Shown here piece by piece: positions 53,990 to 64,000 of a stretch of 64,000 bases of DNA. Below the pieces are notes generated by a model that made no database searches, had not been told where the DNA came from, and worked only from the letters and a program-made list of their open reading frames with translations. Origin of the DNA: Lutraria lutraria (taxonomy: Eukaryota; Mollusca; Bivalvia; Venerida; Mactridae); NCBI GenBank assembly GCA_964023205.1, contig OZ026851.1, positions 20,095,528 through 20,159,527 of the forward strand, read 5' to 3'. The stretch's first letter is position 1, and each line of letters starts with the position of its first letter. The translations under genes and the position numbers were made by a program.

Positions 53990-54133
53990 GTATCTTTCTA
54001 CTGTGAGTTTTCATTAAAATTGATCTCCTTTTTCCTTTAATCTTTGAAAAAAAACTCAAACGATCATCATTGTTTTTGAAAATTTGGCATTATGGATATA
54101 AAACTATGAGCGGATAAAAGGATTTTGAAACAA

Positions 54134-55088
54134 GAGTTCGATATTGGGCCATTTGGGGTCAAAAACTAGGTCACCAGGGCCAAATAAGGGAAAACCTTGT
54201 GAACACTTTAGAAATCACTGTTTTGAATTTATCTTCATGAAACTTTGTCAGAATGTTCATTTTAATAATATGTAGGTCAAGTTTGAAAATGGGTAATTTC
54301 TGTAGTAAAATTAGGTCACTAGGGCAAATTGCTGGAAAACCTTGTGAACACTCTAGAAGTCACTGTTTTGATTGGATGATCATGAAACCTTGTCAGAATG
54401 TTTGTCTTCATAATATCTTGGACGAGTTCGAACATGGGTCATCTTGGGTCAAAAACTAGGTCGCTAGGTCAAATCTTATGAAAAACCATGTTAACACTGT
54501 AGATTTCACAGTTATTATTGGATCTTCACCAAACTTTGTCAAATCGTTTGTTTTAATGATATAACGGTCAAGTATAAATATGGGTCATCTGGGGTCAATA
54601 ACTAGGTCACCAGGTCAAATCTTAGGAAAACTTTGTTAACACTCTAGATGTCACAGTTTTAATTGGATCTTCACCAAACCTTGTCAAAATGTTTGCCTCA
54701 ATGATATGTGGGTCAAGGATGAACATGGGTCAGCCGGGTTCAAAAACTGGGTCACAAGGTCAAATCTTAGGTAAAAATCTTGTAAAAGCTCTAAATGTCA
54801 GATTGTTTGTCTTAATGATATTAAGGACAAGTTCAAATATGGGTCACCTAGGGTCAAAAACCAGGTCACAAGGTCAAATCTTAGGAAAACCTTATTAACA
54901 CTGTAGATGTCAAATTTTGATCGTATCTTCACAAACCTAGTCAGACTGTTTGTCTTAATGATATGTAAGACAAATTCGAACATAGGTCGTCTGGGGTCAA
55001 AAACTAGGTCACCGGTTCAAAACAATGTTTTAATGAGTGAACAGTGATTGTCATGTGAGCGATATAGGGCCATCTTGGCCCTCTTGTT
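54134..55088 (+). mobile_element. Second copy of the same repeat, 5'-truncated
   Basis: Begins inside the unit (GAGTTCGATATTGGGCCATT) without the TAGCTCAC start. It has about six units of 130-180 bp (CTTCACCAAACYTTGTCA, GGTCAAATCTTAGGAAAA). It ends with the same GGGCCATCTTGGCCC hairpin and CTCTTGTT. Confidence 0.65.
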
Positions 55089-55650
55089 TTCCATATACAT
55101 GTAGGTATAAAATTGTATGATATGCTGAAAATTGTTATAAGCATGCTCTGATGTATTTACTAGGGATGTAAATGGTTAATCAATTAACCTTCGTTTGTCC
55201 GATTAACCGGTTATTAAATCATTAATTGATTAACTGAAAAAAGAAATAGAAAGAAGCAAGTAAAATATAATAAAAATCAAAATTTTCAGTCAATACGCGC
55301 GAGTTATCTTGTCAATAAATTAGTCAACCAAAGGTGCGAAAAATACGATCAGTTGAGCAAATTAACAGTTCGTTGACACTGACCTGGGACCATTATACAC
55401 AATGACACGTATATTGTTGATTGTGTTATTAACTAATTGAGAAGCAATTTTTGAATATACGAGTAAACTTGCTTGGTCTGGGACTTCCTCACAATTTGGT
55501 TTGAGACGCATTTTAGACCCAGTATAGTGATGAAAAATCATAAAATGTAACCTTTGCGGTAATGCATGTGTGTAATACTATGTAAACACATATGTTGCAT
55601 GTTTCGTATTACTAAGACATGGTAATAAAATCGTCAAACAATATCGCTTT

Positions 55651-56301
55651 TTAGCTCACCTGATTCATCAGGTGAGCTTTTAGGATCGTTGAATGTCCGT
55701 CGTACGTCGTCCGTCCGCAATGTCTTTGTTTACACTCTATTTTCCGCAGCTCTTAATGAATCATGAATAAACTTGCTCACAATGTATATGGCCACAATGT
55801 CTCGGCTAAGTTCGATTATGGGCAAAATCGGAAAATAATTTCTAGAGTTATGGGCCCTTGAAATTACAAAATTTGCTATATTTAGCTTACACAGTAGCGC
55901 ATTCATTTATTCATTAATCCTAATCATATTTTCAGTAAATGTGTATAACCAAAAGATCTTGGACAAGTTCGATTATGGGCAGAATCGGACCAGAACTTCA
56001 AGAGTTATGGGGCCTTGACTTTGAAAATTTGCTATGTTTTAGCTTGTTTACACACTAGCCCTTCATTTATTTACCGATCCTAATAATATTTTCAGTAAAT
56101 GAGTATAACCAAAAGATCTTAAACAAGGTTGATTATGGGTGAATGCGGACCAGACCTTCAAGAGTTATGGGCCCAAAGAGTTATGATCTCAAAATCTACA
56201 TAAAAATGGGTTATACGAGTTGGAAACTATATCATCTGTTCATTAATTATTTTGACTTTGTTCTCAGGTGAGGGATAAAGGGCCATCTTGGCCCTCTTGT
56301 T
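55651..56301 (+). mobile_element. TAGCTCACCTG Helitron-like repeat inside the hAT element
   Basis: The 5' palindrome AGCTCACCTGATTCATCAGG+TGAGCT; interior units with GATTATGGGCARAATCGGA and GAGTTATGGGCCC; the 3' end CAGGTGAGGGATAAA, hairpin GGGCCATCTTGGCCC, then TCTTGTT. Confidence 0.65.
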
Positions 56302-56343
56302 CTTCTTTTGCATCTTTGTTGATATAAATTGACAGATACTTGT

Positions 56344-57242
56344 TTTTATGCCCCCCCCCCCCCCCCCCCCCTTCGAAGAAGAGGGAGTATATTGTTTTGC
56401 TAACCTGTCGGTATGTCTGTCTGTCTGTCCGTCTGCACGCATGCGAGGGTGGTTGTGGGTTTGGGGTTAGTACTTTTAGGTCTTGTGGGGTTCAGATACG
56501 TACAAACTGGACTTGTGGGGATAATCCCGACTTGTGGGGTGTGACTTGTGGGGTTAAAAACACCGAAAAGATCAAAGGGATCACCCCACAACATACGTCT
56601 CATGAGAACGTCCGTCCGTCTGTCTCTCGGTAGACCAGTTAGTTTCCGATGGATAACTTGTCAACAGATTGACGGATGGGCCTGATACTTGACAGGTACA
56701 TTGGCCTTGGACAGTAGATGACCCCTAATGAAATTGGGGTCACTAGGTCAAAGGTCAAGGTCACTGTGACATTGAGTGTGAAAATCGTTTCCGATCGATA
56801 ACTCATCAACGGATTGACAGATGGGCCTGATACTTTGCAGGTGCATTGGCCTTGGAGACTAGGTGACCCCTATTGAAACTGGGGTCACTAGGTCAAAGGT
56901 CACTGTGACATGGAGTGTGAAAATCGTTTCTGATCGATAACTCGTCAACGGATTGACAGATGGTCCTGATACTTTGCAGGTGCATTGGCCTTGGACACCA
57001 GGTGACCCCTATTGAAACTGGGGTCACTAGGTCAAAGATCACTGTGACAATTGTTCCCCATCGATAACTCTTCAACGGATTGACCGATGGGCCTGATACT
57101 TTGCAGGTGCATTGGCCTTGGACAGTAGATGACCCCTTTTGAAATTGGGGTCACTAGGTCAAAGGTCACTGTGTCATGGAGTGTGAAAATCGTGTGTCAA
57201 GGCCCTGTTTGGGGGACATATGTCTCTGACCGCGGAGCTCTT
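56344..57242 (+). mobile_element. ATGCCCCC / GGGGGACATATGTC repeat inside the hAT element
   Basis: Starts TTTTTATG plus a 20-plus poly-C run. Four tandem units of 126-147 bp carry TCGATAACTCATCAACGGAT and GGGGTCACTAGGTCAAAGGT. It ends TTGGGGGACATATGTCTCTG and ACCGCGGAGCTCTT. No coding capacity: the apparent frames over the CTGTCTGTC stretch are simple-sequence artefacts. Confidence 0.62.
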
Positions 57243-58178
57243 ATTAATTTTCTCTATGTTGAGACACTGGTATGAATTAATTTTGCATCTTTGCACCAAA
57301 CATAGCCGCTGATAATTATGAGAACGCGTTGACATTGGATAGTCAATTGCACAAAGTCAATGACCTTGACACAGTGTAAAATACTTACAAACATAGATTG
57401 GGATCACAATTTAACACAAAAGCCCAATGTTCCAATTATAACCTGACCAAATTGAGTATGAAACAAGCATGCTGTAATCTCCTTTTTTTGTAAACAAAAT
57501 TACTATTAGTTGCCATAATATTATGTGTAATTGATCATTAATATATCTAAACGGAAAATTGATAAGAACATGCGAACATCACATTTCAGTGGTAAATATA
57601 TTGATGAAATCATACATTATTGCATTTTGTGTAATACATCGGTGTTGCGGAAACTGGTGACAATTCATATTTATAAGCACTTAGAGATCGGTTAATCGAT
57701 TAATCGTTTGATTAGTAAAATCTTGACAAATTGACATCCCTAGTATTTACTATAGTAACTTCTTGCAAGTTTTAAGCTTCATATGCCATATTGTAAAATA
57801 ATATTCATGTTTGTGTTTGAATAATGATGTATACAACCAGATGTGACAGTATTTCTTTAAAATCAAATATGTACAGTGCTTTGTTTAGCAGTATAAAGAT
57901 TTGTTGTCATCAGTGGAAATATTATATTGCTATTTTAGATGTATTGTCAGAAGAACTTCCTTGGAATGATGTGAACTTTTAGTGTCAATACAGGGTTATC
58001 ATCATTGGTAAGCTATTTTGTTTGTGTTTATTTAGGAAGCTGTTTAATTAATAAACAATTTGTTTTACTGTTAATATGGTAATTAATCCTTGGCTAGATT
58101 TTTTAAACAGTAAATTCACTTGATTACAGATGATCGTTTCTTCAGAATATATTCCCGCTTCTGACCATGTCTCTTTAT

Positions 58179-58320
58179 GTAAGAAAGTAGGCAGTTGCTT
58201 ATGGAAGATGGATGTCTAGTACTGGTTCTTCCCAGGTACGATGCTTAGGTGAACTGTCCGCCTTATATGACTCTGACTGTTGAAAAGGTGTGTAAAACTT
58301 GATATAAACAAACAAACAAA
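58179..58320 (+). repeat. SINE fragment (body and tail)
   Basis: Matches the body and tail of the SINE at 36033-36249 (GTAGGCAGTTGCTTATGGA, GGTTCTTCCCAGG, tail AACAAACAAACAAA) but lacks the tRNA-like head. Confidence 0.75.
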
Positions 58321-58511
58321 ATTCAGAATATATCAGTTATTCCATGAGCCTGAGTTGACTACATCTGTGTACTATGGGAAACAGATCAAGAATGTGTAAG
58401 TCTCTGCACTGACAAGTAATAGAAATATAGAACATGCTGTACAATGTAAGGAGATACTTGGCAAGTCTTCTTTTTAGAACTGAGGACTAGTTGTCTGAGC
58501 TTTTTCATGTC

Positions 58512-59100
58512 TGTGCAAATTTTGTCCTATTTCTCATTAACTACCTGCAAGAATTCAATGAAACTTCATAGAAGTGATAAGTAGTTATCCTAGTTGTGCA
58601 TGCATTAAGCTTGTCTTGGTTGGTTAAATTTTCACCGAGTTATGGCCCTTTGTTGTTTTATACAGTGTATATACAATATCTCAACAACTACTCGTAGGAA
58701 TTCAATGAAACTTCACAAAAGTTATAAAAAGTAAGCCAAGTTGTGCATGCAATAACTAGGTTTTGTTTGGATAGTTATGGCCCTTTGTTTTATACAATAA
58801 ATAAATTTTGTCCAAACTATTTCTCAGCAACTGCATGCAGGAATTCAGTGAAACTTCTGAGAAGTGATAAGTAAATTGCCAAGTTGTGCATGTCCACAAT
58901 AGGTTTTTTCCAAGTCAATTTTAATGAGTTGTGGCCCTTTGTTCCTTTTTATATAATGTGTATTTAGAAATTAGTCAGGATATTTCTAAGCAACAATTTG
59001 CCGATATGAAAAAGTGTTATATTCCCCTTTGTAAAATGTAACAGTAACTTTGTCAAGGCGGCATCTGGGGGTATTCATCACCTTTAGTGATAGTTCTAGT
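58512..59100 (+). mobile_element. 5'-truncated copy of the 46208-47247 Helitron-like family
   Basis: Closely follows the last four units of that element and ends GCATCTGGGGGTATTC, hairpin TCAC-CTTTA-GTGA, then TAGTTCTAGT. The TACCCCCAGAT start is absent. Confidence 0.7.
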
Positions 59101-59784
59101 CTCTCTTAGGTATATTATAAATTTTAGTGAAAGTTTATGCATTCATACCAATTTTATACTCTTTCAGAGTCACTGCAGATAACATGTTTGTTGTTTTATA
59201 TTTTCAGTCTTCATAGTAGATGTCTACTCTGTTCATACTTCATGTTGGAAGATCACATGGACTACAGCATTCAGCCACTTAGAAGATAAACTCTTGTTCT
59301 TGTCTCATAATGATTTCATAGATATATCTTAGCAGTGAGAAAACTCAAAATTACATTAATGATACATAGTTAAAGCTGATCAAGCAATAGTGTCCATTGA
59401 TCAGTGAGTTATGGCCACAATTAAACATTGACCCCTCTGTGAACATAAGAACAATGTACATTCTCTGACACTCATTTATTGAATAATAGACCAAATATCC
59501 TCTAAATACAGATCACCTGTACATACAGATCACATGACTTATCTCCCCTTTCTTAACTGTGTATTGCTAGTGAGAAAACTTCTGACCAATTTATAGAATA
59601 TAACATTTTCCTTAACAAACCAGAGGTGGCATAAATTTAATATATTTGTCTAAGTTTAGATATATCTATGAAATGTATATTCGATGATTCTGATTGTAAA
59701 TTAAGTTGCATTAATTTATTAATCACTAACTGGATAAGATAGTAATCACATTTTTGTACACATAAATAGTTTTTGTACATGGTC

Positions 59785-60260
59785 TGTCTACTTTCAGTTT
59801 ACATTTATTTTATATTGTTGATAGGTTCTGATTTGTTTTTGAGGATGCAATATGTTTTCATTCAATGCTAGTTATTGCTTAACAACACATTGTCTACTTT
59901 CATTTTACATATATTTTATATTGCTGATAGGTTCTGATTTGTTTTTGAGGATGCAATATGTTTTCATTCAATGCTAGTTATTGCTTAACAACACATTCTG
60001 CCTACTTTCATTTTATATATATTTTATATTGCTGATAGGTTCTGATTTGTTTTTGAGGATGCAATATGTTTTCATTCAATGCTAGTTATTGCTTAACAAC
60101 ACATTCTGTCTACTTTCATTTTACATGCATTTTATATTGCTGATAGGTTCTGATTTGTTTTCTAGGATACAAAATATTCATTAATTACTAGTAATTGTTC
60201 ACGCACGTGAGTGAGTTTCTGTCAACTTTCTTTTTACATTTATTTTATTTTTTCTGGGTT
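59785..60260. repeat. 107-bp tandem repeat, about 4.5 copies
   Basis: Copies start at about 59785, 59892, 60000, 60108 and 60221 with TCTACTTTCATTTTACAT. Each contains GCTGATAGGTTCTGATTTG and GCAATATGTTTTCATTCAAT. The first copies are almost identical; the last is decayed. Confidence 0.9.
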
Positions 60261-60307
60261 ACAATTAAATTTTCATGAAGGATGTAGCAATAATTCCTTG
60301 TCCTACA

Positions 60308-60565
60308 TTTTTATGCCCAATATTTGGAAGGGTATAAAGTGTTACCATGTCCATCCATCCTTCAATCTATTCAAATTTTGGTTTCCAATGATAACTCAAT
60401 AAATATTTCATGGATTTGTTTCATATTTTACCTGAAGGTGTATAATAATAAAATACGGACCAAGTGTAATTTCAGTTAAAATCCAAACAATTTCACAGGA
60501 GTTATTGCCCCTTCTTGACATAGCTCTCAATGGGGGCATTCATGTTCTCTGGACACATTTCTAGT
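60308..60565 (+). mobile_element. Short Helitron-like element of the ATGCCC / CTAGT type
   Basis: Starts TTTTTATGCCCAATATTTGG. Ends CAATGGGGGCATTCATG, a weak hairpin TGTTCTCTGGACA, then CATTTCTAGT (60556-60565). A single-unit relative of 34556-35618. Confidence 0.6.
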
Positions 60566-61212
60566 TCAAACATTGTTCTCTCATGAAATTCATCACTGTT
60601 TCTGTCTACTGCCACTTTACCCTTAACTACCACTTTGCTATATATGATGTTCTCTAGGCTACAAAATATCCATTTTTCAAACACCAAGTAACATTGAAAT
60701 AATGTCTCTTACATGTTCTAAACATTATTTTCTCTTAATATTTTCACTCCCGGCAAACTGATATTTTTGCTTTATATTTTAATTATCAAAATTGTCCTCA
60801 CCACGAGGTCATCTTCTTTGTAATGATTTAATTTTGTGATTATTTGCTAGTTGAGTGAACTGTTACCACATGTATTCAAGGGAGGTTGATATTTGTTTAA
60901 AATTTTTATTGTTCTTATTAAAAAACTTTTTTTTGTAAGCATGAAGATTTCATCAGTTAAACATGTGATACCTGTCCACTTTTGAGAATTTACACGTTTT
61001 AATGGAGCAATTGTACAGTATAGAAATAAAAAACAAAAATGATTATGATTATCTTTGTAAGATCTTAGCTTTTATTACAGTTTGGAGTATTTTTTTCAGT
61101 CCTTGGTATTTAGTTATCTTTAATAGGTGTATTAACAAATGTGCTTGTCTCTGGTTACACCATCATTCCTAATTTTTTAATAGGTCTGAAAAACTGTACA
61201 TTCTCTTTCTCA

Positions 61213-61450
61213 CTTTTTATACGCCCGTTTGAAGAACGGGTTATGTTATGTGAACACCCATGGCGGGCAGGCGGCGTCCACAACAGTGTCTGCTCTCTAA
61301 TTCAAACAGTCTTATTCGGATCCTCACCAAACTTGATTGAAATGTTTATGGCTATGAGATCTCGGCCAAGTTCGATAACCAGCCCAATCGGCCCAGGCTT
61401 TTCTGAGTTATGCCCTTTGACTGGCACATTTTGTGATCTGGCACTCTTGT
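61213..61450 (+). mobile_element. Short repeat of the Helitron-like class
   Basis: Starts TTTTTATACGCCCGTTTGAA with the self-palindrome CCCGTTTGAAGAACGGG. Interior TCGGATCCTCACCAAACTTG and GAGTTATGCCCTTTGACT; ends CTCTTGTT. The open frame across it is fortuitous. Confidence 0.5.
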
Positions 61451-61809
61451 TACCTTTCCTAATGCTTTCAAAATCCAAAATAAATTTCTGACATACCTAC
61501 ACTACTTTAAAGGATCAAGCAACCAGAAACAACAGACATTATTGTAGACTTTACTGTACTGTAAATTGTTTAATGTATTGAAATGAGATACTTCCTCTTT
61601 TATTATTGAGTTTCTTTATTGTAAGATGCTTATTATAACTGCGAGAAGTAATTAGACTAATTAATATTTAACCTGTATGCCTTTAATAGTGACAGTATTT
61701 CTTTGATGTTCTGGTAGGAGACATTATGTCTGAGACCCAACCACTGATTTGAGTGATTCATTCAGAGAAGTTGCCTGTAAGTTCATTATTGTTGTCAGTA
61801 TTGACATTG

Positions 61810-62005
61810 AACCTCTACAGGACCTGTGCACTGTAAGGTCAGTAGGTCAAAGGTCACCCAAAGGAAGCATTGTGTTATAAAAACATATCTGTTTCACTTT
61901 GCAAGGGACCTTAACATATACAATGTACCTAAACACAATGCCCATCCAGGTGACCTTGACCTTTGGTCTTAAACTGCACAGGTCCTTTAGAGGTTGTCAT
62001 TAGGA
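61810..62005. repeat. Inverted repeat, about 55-bp arms
   Basis: AACCTCTACAGGACCTGTGC near 61810 is the diverged reverse complement of GCACAGGTCCTTTAGAGGTT ending near 61997. TAGGTCAAAGGTCACC pairs with GGTGACCTTGACCTTTGG. Confidence 0.7.
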
Positions 62006-62539
62006 ACCAACATATCCTGTATTATATATGGTGTTGAATAAAAAAGAAAACAATAAAAGCTGCTTAAAATATTTATTTGTTGTCATAAAATAATAAATAT
62101 CTTGCTCTCACAAATATTAATGGATGAATTTCATTGGGCAACAAATTCTACTGGAAATAATCGAAATAAATTGTGGTTGAAAATTCTGAGGGCGAATCAG
62201 ATAGGGTAAAAAATTCTTGGAATGAATATTCTTTGGAGAAAAATTTGATCATTTGAAAAGAAAAGAAATTGAAACTTGTTTATTTTTCCCATTTGATAAT
62301 TCATCCATTAATGTTCAATGAGTGCAAGTCACAAGTTACAAAGTCAAATAATACATACCTAGCAACTTTTACCTTGTTATCCTTCAGATGGGTGTCCAGC
62401 AATATGATAGACACTACAAATATAGATATAAAATAACATAAATTACAGACAATACTGGTCCTGCTAGGAATATATGCCATATATGAATGTGTCAATACCC
62501 AAAAACATGAGGCTTCAAAAAACTATCAAGCAAATAATT

Positions 62540-62815
62540 AAACAGCCAATCATAACAGCTTTCACAGGCCAGAGGACCATGTGACATGACATAAAGCAAG
62601 GAAAATAGTGACAACAATTAAAACCAGCATTTTCTGATCCTTAAACATTCAATAAAATCTACTTACAAGACAATAATCCAGAAATTAATCCAACAAACTG
62701 TATTTTGTAAAACATGGTCCACCATTATGATTTGGGAAAATGATCAGCCAATCAAAACAGTTTTTACAAATTAAAAGATCATGTGACATGACACAAACCA
62801 ATGAAAACAGTTGTT
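62540..62815. repeat. Two-copy degenerate repeat
   Basis: CAGCCAATCATAACAGCTTT with CATGTGACATGACATAAAGC recurs about 205 bp later as CAGCCAATCAAAACAGTTTT with CATGTGACATGACACAAACC. Confidence 0.65.
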
Positions 62816-62885
62816 ATAACAAGTTCTATTTTCTCTTGAGAGCCAATAGTAAATTTATATATGAAATTTGGACACACAATAGTGT

Positions 62886-62957
62886 GTGGTTTTGTGGTGT
62901 AGAGGATAAGCTGCCTGACTGATAATCTGGAGATCGTGAGTTCAACCCCCACTCAGG
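62886..62957 (+). pseudogene. tRNA-like sequence (pseudogene or SINE head)
   Basis: GTGGTGTAGAGGATAAGC resembles a D-arm with box A. TGCCTGACTGATAATCTGG resembles an anticodon arm (GAT possible), and GTGAGTTCAACCCCCAC resembles a T-arm with box B. The acceptor ends do not pair well, so a working tRNA is unlikely. Confidence 0.4.
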
Positions 62958-63264
62958 TAAGAATATTTATAAAATTGTATAAATTGTGATATGACATGTA
63001 TGTACACTAACTAGTTAACTAACCCTTCTAACATACTAAAATGAGCACTACTAACACTAACATGCAATCTAACATGAACACAACTCACATACTAACAGTA
63101 GCACTAGTAACATCCTAACATGGCATAACATAACATGTACACGACCTCACACCATAACATGCAAGCAACCGTAAATGAAGTAACCATAAAGCAATGAGTA
63201 CAATAAACTAGCTGATAAAAATATTATATTTTAAAAATTCTGAATATTTTTTCTCTTTTTTTTT

Positions 63265-63494
63265 TAATGCACCAATATTCTGTTTTGAGTCGATTCTATT
63301 AATAAAACCCCTGATTATCAGGCAAATTAGCGATTTTATGAAGAAAAAAATGTAACAATCAAAGGGAGGTAATTATTACCTCCCTTTGACTGCAGAATTT
63401 ATTGAAATAATTTTTTTTTCATAAAAAATACTTATTTTCCTGATAATCAGAGGAGTTAATGATAAAATAGACTAAAAGAGAGTATTGGTGCATT
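63265..63494. mobile_element. Foldback element with perfect central palindrome
   Basis: The ends AATGCACCAATATTCT and AGTATTGGTGCATT are inverted. Further matching blocks include CCTGATTATCAGG / CCTGATAATCAG. The centre at 63360-63388 is the perfect palindrome CAAAGGGAGGTAAT / ATTACCTCCCTTTG. Non-coding. Confidence 0.78.
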
Positions 63495-64000
63495 TAAACA
63501 AAATAGAAAAATAAAAATAAACTATTTTTTGTGAAATTTTTTTTTAAGTCATGGTAACATAAAACAGACAACCGGCTTATTAAAAAAAAAGAAAAAACAT
63601 TTTTCTCAAGTCATGGCATGTTGAAATATAAATTGAATTTAAATAAGTTCAGTATCATTCCAAATTAAAGTATCAAACATACATAGTGGTATATTAACAT
63701 ACTAATTGAAAAAGCAAAAAAATGCTATCAACAAAACACATAAACTTAAATCATAAAAATACACACTACAAGGCATCCCCCCAACATTTAAGAATTAATT
63801 GATCAAAACTATGGGAGATTGTTGCTGGTTTGGTTAGATAGAAATACATACAATCATTAAATTATTGATGAATTATTAGAGTGTCAAGTATAGAAATATT
63901 GTATGGAAGGCTCAGTGTATGTACATGTATATACAAGCAGACAGTCAGACACATGTATAAACTATCCATCAGATATACCTACATACTGAAGAAGGTGTGT
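63495..64000. other. Right edge, nothing recognised
   Basis: AT-rich with poly-T and poly-A runs. No exon, RNA gene or repeat family seen. Confidence 0.4.

Larger units (their letters stand above)
55161..57742. mobile_element. hAT-type element (2.6 kb) hosting two Helitron-like insertions
   Basis: Left end TAGGGATGTAAATGGTTAAT, right end AATTGACATCCCTA, with GATTAACCGGTTATTAA-type subterminal repeats. The 8-bp duplication GTATTTAC is perfect (55153-55160, 57743-57750). No transposase frame found. Elements at 55651 and 56344 are inserted inside. Confidence 0.88.

Noticed and set aside
56227..56633. Open frames over poly-C and CTGTCTGTC runs
   Set aside because: Simple-sequence translation inside a repeat element; no start context or homology.
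61141..61491. 116-codon frame near 61.2 kb
   Set aside because: Most of it lies over a short repeat of the GGTCA/CTCTTGTT class, and it lacks any recognisable domain.

Overview
This window looks like nuclear DNA of a metazoan, most probably a bivalve mollusc. It is AT-rich, has no operons, and its genes are cut into short GT-AG exons separated by kilobase introns. It holds a tandem pair of secreted C1q-domain genes, a gene type strongly expanded in bivalves, and dense nested DNA transposons and Helitron-like repeats. The species cannot be read from the sequence. All exon models come from reading splice sites and phase by eye.

Layout. (1) 0.9-8.2 kb, minus strand: two paralogous C1q-domain genes with the same architecture (signal-peptide exon, coiled-coil exon, then two exons for the C1q domain). 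Gene B (8178-4329) is complete: four exons joining in frame to 266 codons plus a stop. A dead mariner sits in its first intron. Gene A (1840-919) has three exons here, and its last exon is not in the window. (2) 9.7-30.3 kb, plus strand: a nine-exon gene whose exons join perfectly in phase (1113 nt, 370 aa). It encodes a single-pass membrane protein of the Shisa-like/STMC6 type: signal peptide, RG/Ser-rich segment, short hydrophobic segment with RRMYYRYPNR, six-cysteine domain, transmembrane helix, and a long Pro/Gly/Tyr tail ending in PPSY. Its introns hold several MITE families. (3) 30.3-37.3 kb: AT-rich intergenic DNA with one well-bounded Helitron-like element and a tRNA-headed SINE. (4) 37.8-42.7 kb: a satellite of about 70-bp units, each with a poly-C tract, including 607-bp and 681-bp higher-order duplications. 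(5) 43.4-49.5 kb: a non-LTR retrotransposon tail, a minisatellite, large palindromes, a three-deep transposon nest (45829-47505) and several isolated exon-like segments. (6) 49.5-53.0 kb: a 3.5-kb DNA transposon with identical 106-bp terminal inverted repeats and a perfect 8-bp target duplication, carrying no transposase I can name. (7) 53.4-64 kb: Helitron-like elements, a hAT-type element with two of them inside, a SINE fragment, a 107-bp tandem repeat and a foldback element.

The two host loci are functionally separate: secreted pattern-recognition-type proteins on the left, and a membrane adaptor-type protein in the middle. The most interesting observations are the modular Shisa-like gene (a prion-like N-terminal segment, a perfectly duplicated splice acceptor predicted to switch between membrane and truncated secreted forms, symmetric tail exons and a coding minisatellite), the unassigned 3.5-kb transposon, and the ordered transposon nests whose target duplications allow relative dating.
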